The translations under genes were made by a program, and so were the position numbers. Under the pieces are notes generated by a model. The model ran no database searches and had not been told where the DNA came from. It saw only the letters and a list, made by a program, of their open reading frames with translations. A stretch of 64,000 nucleotides of DNA from Rhodococcus qingshengii JCM 15477 (GTDB lineage Bacteria > Actinomycetota > Actinomycetes > Mycobacteriales > Mycobacteriaceae), in contig NZ_CP096563.1 in the NCBI RefSeq assembly GCF_023221595.1, positions 3,739,501 to 3,803,500 on the forward strand, read 5' to 3'. Of this stretch, positions 59,626 to 64,000 are shown piece by piece. Positions within the stretch are counted from its first letter, which is position 1. Each line of letters begins with the position of its first letter.

Positions 59626-60627
59626 TTACAGGCGCAAGGTCTCGGATGGCGAAACGCCGAACATTCTCTTGTAATGGGCGGCGAATCGACCGAGGTGACC
59701 GAAGCCCCATCGCATCGCCACCTCGGCGACCAGTGTGGTCGACGGATCACCGGCCAGCAGTTCGAGGTGAGCGTGACGCAACCTGGCTGCGCGAATGTAC
59801 TCTGAAGGCGTAACCCCGAGGTGTTCAATAAAACCTCGCTGAATCGTACGCACACTCAGGCCTGTCCCTGCGGCTATGTCGGACAACAGAATTGGCTCAC
59901 CGAGTCGATCCTCTATCCGGTCGCGGACAAGTTTGATTGACGCGGGCGTTGCTGCATCTGCCTCCGAATGCAGCTGGCCCGAGAACTGATGGCGCGCAGC
60001 AAGAAGGAACCCAGACATCAAACTGTGCGACAACGGCTCAGCAACGGCTGGGACCGATAGAAGTTCGTTGCAACCACTGTTCAACTGATGGCGGACGCCG
60101 GCTAGGAGATTCCACCACTGCTTGGCTAGTCCAGCCGAAAGGTCGAGTTCAGCGTCGAGTTCAATACCGAGCCGAACAGGTCGGCCGATCATCGCAGTGA
60201 GTGTTCGCTCCAACTCCGCACCATCGAATCGAACGGCAATCATGTGAAACGGGAGTTCAGAGGACAAAATCGCATTCGACCCCTCGCTGTACAGGGCAGC
60301 GCGCCGCGATGTCATGCGCAATTCGTCGTGCCCAGTTGTGCGGGAACTGATCTTTCCGTCGACCGGCACGTTGAGGTGGTAGCTGCCAGGGATATCCGGA
60401 CACTCCATCGCAATCGCGCTGTTGTAATCGATCTCACCGACGAGGATCGATCCAAGTCGGTGCAACGTCAGTTTCCCTTGAAACCGTTCTTCGACTCGGG
60501 CTGCCGTCGTCCGATGAGGATAGAAGGCGGACCCCACAGCGGCCTCGGACTCCTCGACCAAATCGAACGACGTGGACTCTGACTGGAACAGAGTGGATGG
60601 CATCGAAGGATAAGTCATGGGTTGCAC
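59626..60627 (-). CDS. AraC-family regulator (ThcR-like)
   Basis: The 333-residue regulator has an AraC-binding-like sensor domain (AraC_binding_2 type; IAMECPDIPGSYHLNVPVDG) and a C-terminal AraC domain with both helix-turn-helices (LSDIAAGTGLSVRTIQRGF and VAEVAMRWGFGHLGRFAAHYK). Relatives such as ThcR activate Rhodococcus P450 operons on substrate. GTG 60627 or ATG 60618 may be the start; neither has a strong ribosome site. It is in the same direction as the operon it probably controls. Confidence 0.92.
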   Translation of the reverse strand: MQPMTYPSMPSTLFQSESTSFDLVEESEAAVGSAFYPHRTTAARVEERFQGKLTLHRLGSILVGEIDYNSAIAMECPDIPGSYHLNVPVDGKISSRTTGHDELRMTSRRAALYSEGSNAILSSELPFHMIAVRFDGAELERTLTAMIGRPVRLGIELDAELDLSAGLAKQWWNLLAGVRHQLNSGCNELLSVPAVAEPLSHSLMSGFLLAARHQFSGQLHSEADAATPASIKLVRDRIEDRLGEPILLSDIAAGTGLSVRTIQRGFIEHLGVTPSEYIRAARLRHAHLELLAGDPSTTLVAEVAMRWGFGHLGRFAAHYKRMFGVSPSETLRL

Positions 60628-61326
60628 GTGTCTTCATTCCCTTCAATCCAAAGTCTGAGTACCGGGGTCGCCACAACCCCTCGCCACAGATCGTGATCCA
60701 CACCACAATCTGCATCTAAGTGTGCAGGCCCGATGCCCTGTGCGTCTATCCACTACACGGCGGTCATTGATCCCCAATGCGCCAGTGCTTCACTTTGATC
60801 AAAGTCCCGCATGTTCCAGATGAGGCACTCCGCGCCTCGTAAACCACGAGGACAGAGTCCGCGTTCGCCCCTCATCGCCACTCCAACTACAACAGCAAGT
60901 GCGGGCGTTAGCCCGCGGTTTCGGTTCCCTCTCCCTCGACTAGCTCGAGGGCATGACGTTCGCTTCGCTCTCTATTAATCAGGGGCTCTCTAGTTGTATC
61001 GGCTCGTCTCTGTCCGGGGTAGACGAGTTGATCGGAGGACCGGAAGGGCGTCTGAACTAGGACATCTGAAAGCTCAAGCAGTTTCCCGTCGGTCGGGCAT
61101 CGGCGCGGAATCCGGACAGGATTTCGTGCAGAGGTCCGACCGACGGAACAGCTCTTCGTCAGTACATCGATTGAGTGCTCATGAAGAGGTCATCCAACCT
61201 GCTGGATCTCCGCGACGTCCGTCTGAGCTTCTCATCGCGGCGCATCCCGGATCGGACTCCACACCGATCGGTGCTGTCATGGTGAGGTCCTTCTGCATGG
61301 AGCGACGCCCGGAATGAAGTCCGTCC

Positions 61327-61784
61327 GAATGAGGTCAACACAAAGATCGGATGATCCGCTGAGATCATCATGAGGTCATCTTGTCGGGCGCCTACAAGAA
61401 CGGTCCACCGCCCTGAACTTGCGCTCGACGGAGACTGAATCTGACCCGAAACAGTTCCGTCGCAGATGATCTCAAAGACTCGATCGGCCGATCCGCTGAG
61501 ATCATCATGAGGTCATTTTGGATGGCCGCTTCAGCGTCGGTCGCACTTCCGAAACGGAGTCCATTCTGCGATGGATGCAGTCCCGGAATCCTTCTATCCC
61601 AGATGATCTCAACGGCTCGAACGGTTGATGTGCGGAGATCGTCATGAGGTCATCTTGTCTGCGCAGATCCTGGGTCCTCGCGGATCGCGAACCGGTGCCA
61701 TCACTGTGAGGGGAACCTGTACGGAGTCAACCGTTTCCAGATGATCTCCACGCGAGGTCAACAGATCAGTGTGAGTTCATCTTG
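61327..61784. repeat. four degenerate repeat blocks at 137-138 bp period
   Basis: Blocks start at 61327, 61464, 61601 and 61739. The core GAGATCATCATGAGGTCAT followed by YTTG ends at 61383, 61520 and 61657, exactly 137 bp apart; the fourth block is about 10 bp shorter (ends 61784). Blocks 2-4 begin AGATGATCTC, the inverted complement of the core start, so each can fold. The roughly 80 bp between blocks are much less conserved. Confidence 0.85.
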
Positions 61785-61825
61785 CTGCGTCGTTCAATTC
61801 ATGTTCGGAGATCTGCCAGCAGGGG

Positions 61826-62086
61826 TTGATCACCACGGATGTCTCCACGGAACCCGAGCCGGAAGGCGATCTCCTATCGGATCTCCTCTCGATGTCCCGA
61901 ACCGCCGTCGGGGTCGCGATGAGGGAGGCTGGTCTCACTCCGTTGTGGGGATACCCGATCGGCCGTTCGATGATTCTGTCTCGCAGTCAGGTTGACAGAT
62001 TCTCGAGGACGGGCAAGCCTGTTCATCTCATTGATCCTCTGCATCGGTCGTCGATCAGAGCAGACTGTTCTGCAGTGACGGCGTAA
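61826..62086 (+). CDS. possible 86-aa DNA-binding-type protein
   Basis: The frame reads SMSRTAVGVAMREAGLTPLW, then GYPIGRSMILSRSQVDRFSR, a pattern like a small winged-helix/MerR or excisionase domain. The start is uncertain: TTG 61826 has AGGGG too close, ATG 61892 would drop 22 residues. It follows the repeat array directly, so it could be a protein that binds those repeats. Coding status is a guess from composition. Confidence 0.4.
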   Translation: MITTDVSTEPEPEGDLLSDLLSMSRTAVGVAMREAGLTPLWGYPIGRSMILSRSQVDRFSRTGKPVHLIDPLHRSSIRADCSAVTA

Positions 62087-62591
62087 TGATCGGGCAGGGC
62101 TTCACACAGAGCTGCAGGTATTCGTGGTGGTCATCGTGGAGGGATCCGATCCGGGCATTGGTGGGGTCACCTCGACGAGCTCATCCACCGTTGAAGCGAC
62201 AGGACGACGACGGCGATGACCGGTCACGGATGACCGAACGGGCAGACGGAGCGAGGTCCATCGACGGCGGAAGTCCAGGCGGTTCAACGGTGGGACGCAT
62301 CGATGTTCGGAGCGGGTACCGATCCGGGCAGCGAAGGCACATCGGAGCGGCAGCTTCGGTGGGCCTGAGGGCAGAGCCCAGCACGCAGTGCTGGGCGATA
62401 TGAGTATGTGGAGAAGAGAGTGTCTAAGCTCGAACAGCGTTTCGGGGGCGAAAAGATATCTTTCGCTCGATTTAACGGTAGTTTTTCGGCGCAGTCGGAT
62501 CGAATATGCTGCATGAGTTAACTTTTCGCCGTTTTTGACCGAATGAATCCACGGCAGGATCCCGGCTTGCCGTCTCGGACAGACTCATACT

Positions 62592-62644
62592 TGACAGGTA
62601 TCCCCCGATATTCTGACTGGCCGAGTATCGGGGGATCCCTGTCA
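62592..62644 (-). terminator. hairpin behind the VirB6-like gene
   Basis: Two 19-nt arms (62592-62610 and 62626-62644) match except for one base around a 15-nt loop. The hairpin starts 22 nt past the stop of the gene at 62667, read leftwards. No T run follows. Confidence 0.65.
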
Positions 62645-62666
62645 GAGAACGACAGCTGCGGTGAGA

Positions 62667-64000
62667 CTAGCGGCTGCGCGAGGAGTGCCTTTCGATCTCC
62701 GCGGTATAGGCCCTCACAAGGTCACTGCTCGCTTCGTGTGAGTCGCTCACTGATCTGGTCATCTCGGCAGTCGCGTCCGCTATCTGACCTGCGAAAGCCT
62801 GTTGATCTGCCGACACACGTTCATGCGACTCCCCGATCAGTCGATTCGTCTCAGCCTGAGCATTTCCCAAGCTACGAGCTGTCCCGCTGACCGACTCCAT
62901 ACCCTCGGTCAGACTTCGTTGAGTCTCCTCGATGATCCGTGCGACATCTGCCATCGCATTCGACTGTGCTGCTAGCTCCCGGCCCACTACATTGCGGTCG
63001 GCAAAGAGATCATTCAGATTCAGATTGCTCGGATCGAACGTCTCTGACATGGCCCTACTCGCGGATCGGAGTTCCGCCATAGCGTCCGCCTGGGTCGCCA
63101 ACATAGTGGTGATCTCAGGTGACATGATCGCGACTGAACCGTCCCGTTCGAGGGGTGCGGAAGTAGTCCGACCGCTACTACTTGCCGCCAACTCCTCCAC
63201 GCGAAGTGCGTCGTTGACCTCATCGGGTGCAAGTCGGCTCTCGCCTTTCGCGGAACTTGCGCCTGTCCGTTTTGCAACCTTGCTGTCGCTGTCCGACGGG
63301 TCCACCGAAGGAAGCCCGGCCGAGGCTTTGGATTCGGCTGATAGGTCGGGCCGGTCCACCATCGAGTCGACCAGATCGTCCTTCCTGCTCCGCGCCTCGC
63401 CGTCCGTCGACCCGCGCAGTGGAGACTCCACGCCGGTTGCGAGGTAGCGAAGGCCATCTCTCGCCGACGCAAGCCCTAACGCGACTTTGGGTTTGCTCTC
63501 CGTGTACTTCCCCTTGGTCCAGCCCGCTCCGTTCGCGAGACCGGCGACCCCGTTGAGGAGAGGATTCGCGTATCCGTTTTCCAAAGCCTTGGCATTCCAC
63601 TTCGTCGCAGACTGACTTGTCTTGGAACCCGCCATCAGGTTGGACATGTCGTCGTTCTTGTGGTCATCCTGGCCTGCAAGTTTGTCCTCGTCAGTCGTGA
63701 CATTCCTGGTGCCATCCGAACCAGTGCCGCCCCAGAAACTCGCATCGAACAGCGAATGTGTGGGAAGTCCCATTGCACCGAGTATCGGCGATCCTGCAGC
63801 ACCACCGATCTTGATCGCAGTCGATTTGAAGTCACCGATGTCCATCTGGGCGAAACGACTCAGCCCCGACTTCATGACGAAGAAGACCGCGATACAGGCA
63901 AATCCTGAAAGGATCGCTCCTGCTTCGGTATCCAAGCTTCTCACCGGCAAGAGTGCTGTAACGAACCGAAGCGCTGCGAACAGAATCTCGAATGCAATCC
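62667..64000 (-). CDS. VirB6/TrbL-like conjugation membrane protein, 5' end outside window
   Basis: The frame stays open from 62667 to the window edge. The visible first part is hydrophobic (IAFEILFAALRFVTALLPV, then AGAILSGFACIAVFFVMKSG), followed by GGAAGSPILGAMGLPT and a long polar Ala/Ser/Asp-rich tail with coiled-coil character (AETNRLIGESHERVSADQQA). This is the layout of TrbL/VirB6 channel proteins of actinomycete conjugative elements, with membrane helices in the N-terminal part that lies mainly beyond the window. It is inferred from architecture and from the wall hydrolase at 39972. Confidence 0.68.
   Translation of the reverse strand, partial: IAFEILFAALRFVTALLPVRSLDTEAGAILSGFACIAVFFVMKSGLSRFAQMDIGDFKSTAIKIGGAAGSPILGAMGLPTHSLFDASFWGGTGSDGTRNVTTDEDKLAGQDDHKNDDMSNLMAGSKTSQSATKWNAKALENGYANPLLNGVAGLANGAGWTKGKYTESKPKVALGLASARDGLRYLATGVESPLRGSTDGEARSRKDDLVDSMVDRPDLSAESKASAGLPSVDPSDSDSKVAKRTGASSAKGESRLAPDEVNDALRVEELAASSSGRTTSAPLERDGSVAIMSPEITTMLATQADAMAELRSASRAMSETFDPSNLNLNDLFADRNVVGRELAAQSNAMADVARIIEETQRSLTEGMESVSGTARSLGNAQAETNRLIGESHERVSADQQAFAGQIADATAEMTRSVSDSHEASSDLVRAYTAEIERHSSRSR

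Larger units (their letters stand above)
60628..62591. other. 2-kb region with little coding, carrying a 137-bp-period repeat array
   Basis: No clear gene is present apart from a possible 86-codon frame at 61826-62086. An ACTTTGATCAAAGT palindrome (60792-60805) lies upstream of the AraC gene. Repeat blocks occupy 61327-61784. GCGAAAAGATATCTTTCGC (62448-62466) is a near-palindrome. Rest unassigned; such a region could hold an origin, centromere or transfer origin. Confidence 0.5.

Noticed and set aside
61327..61784. CRISPR array
   Set aside because: Repeat blocks are about 57 bp, imperfect, at 137-bp spacing, with only four copies and no cas genes in the window.

Overview
The window looks like chromosome of a Rhodococcus, probably of the R. 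erythropolis group, followed by the left part of a large inserted element. Genes 1-22,664 keep the order of Mycobacterium tuberculosis Rv2202c to Rv2220: adenosine-kinase-type PfkB, erpA-like, glycerate kinase, DUF3043, cobU-cobT-cobS, ilvE, gcvT, pepA, E2 acyltransferase (sucB/dlaT), TIGR01777 epimerase, lipB, lipA, DUF4191, RDD and glnA. The high GC, frequent GTG starts and leaderless-type starts fit an actinomycete. The organism name is inferred from synteny and general character, not from a marker gene.

Layout 1-22.7 kb (core). A cobalamin nucleotide-loop operon (cobU-cobT-cobS, 4-bp overlaps) is followed by a GlxA-type AraC regulator that a complete IS21-family element (6599-9251) has cut in two; removing the element and one copy of its 6-bp target duplication restores the reading frame exactly. 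Lipoate synthesis (lipB, lipA) lies beside its main client, the lipoyl-bearing E2 protein. Two near-identical 48-nt palindromes sit directly behind pepA and lipA. glnA ends the syntenic block.

Layout 22.7-64 kb (inserted, mobile). A tyrosine integrase ends 38 bp from the glnA stop, and glnE, which normally follows, is absent from the window. The element has ParA with a ribbon-helix-helix partner, a LuxR-type regulator, secreted and membrane proteins, a serine resolvase, a degenerate tyrosine recombinase, a pair of paralogous proteins of unknown function around a membrane protein, and conjugation-type genes: a 955-residue membrane-anchored protein with four wall-degrading-type domains, a small membrane partner, and at the right edge a VirB6/TrbL-like protein that runs out of the window. 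It also encodes a sigma-70-like protein behind two translationally coupled micro-ORFs, and an XRE-ImmA metalloprotease pair. An IS3-family element (49054-50388) interrupts a lipoprotein gene and is again exactly reversible on paper.

Cargo. The most interesting part is a four-gene minus-strand operon at 51.4-55.3 kb: a SIR2-SLOG protein with the ThsA (Thoeris) layout but no TIR partner in sight, a DprA-like SLOG protein, a ComF-like phosphoribosyltransferase with a zinc ribbon, and a protein with primase-like motifs. The last three are joined by ATGA-type overlaps. I read this as a candidate nucleotide-signalling anti-phage system. Next to it is a complete class I cytochrome P450 cluster (AraC regulator, SRPBCC protein, ferredoxin reductase, P450, [2Fe-2S] ferredoxin). 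About 2 kb with little coding follows and contains four blocks repeated at a 137-138 bp period. The right end of the element lies outside the window.
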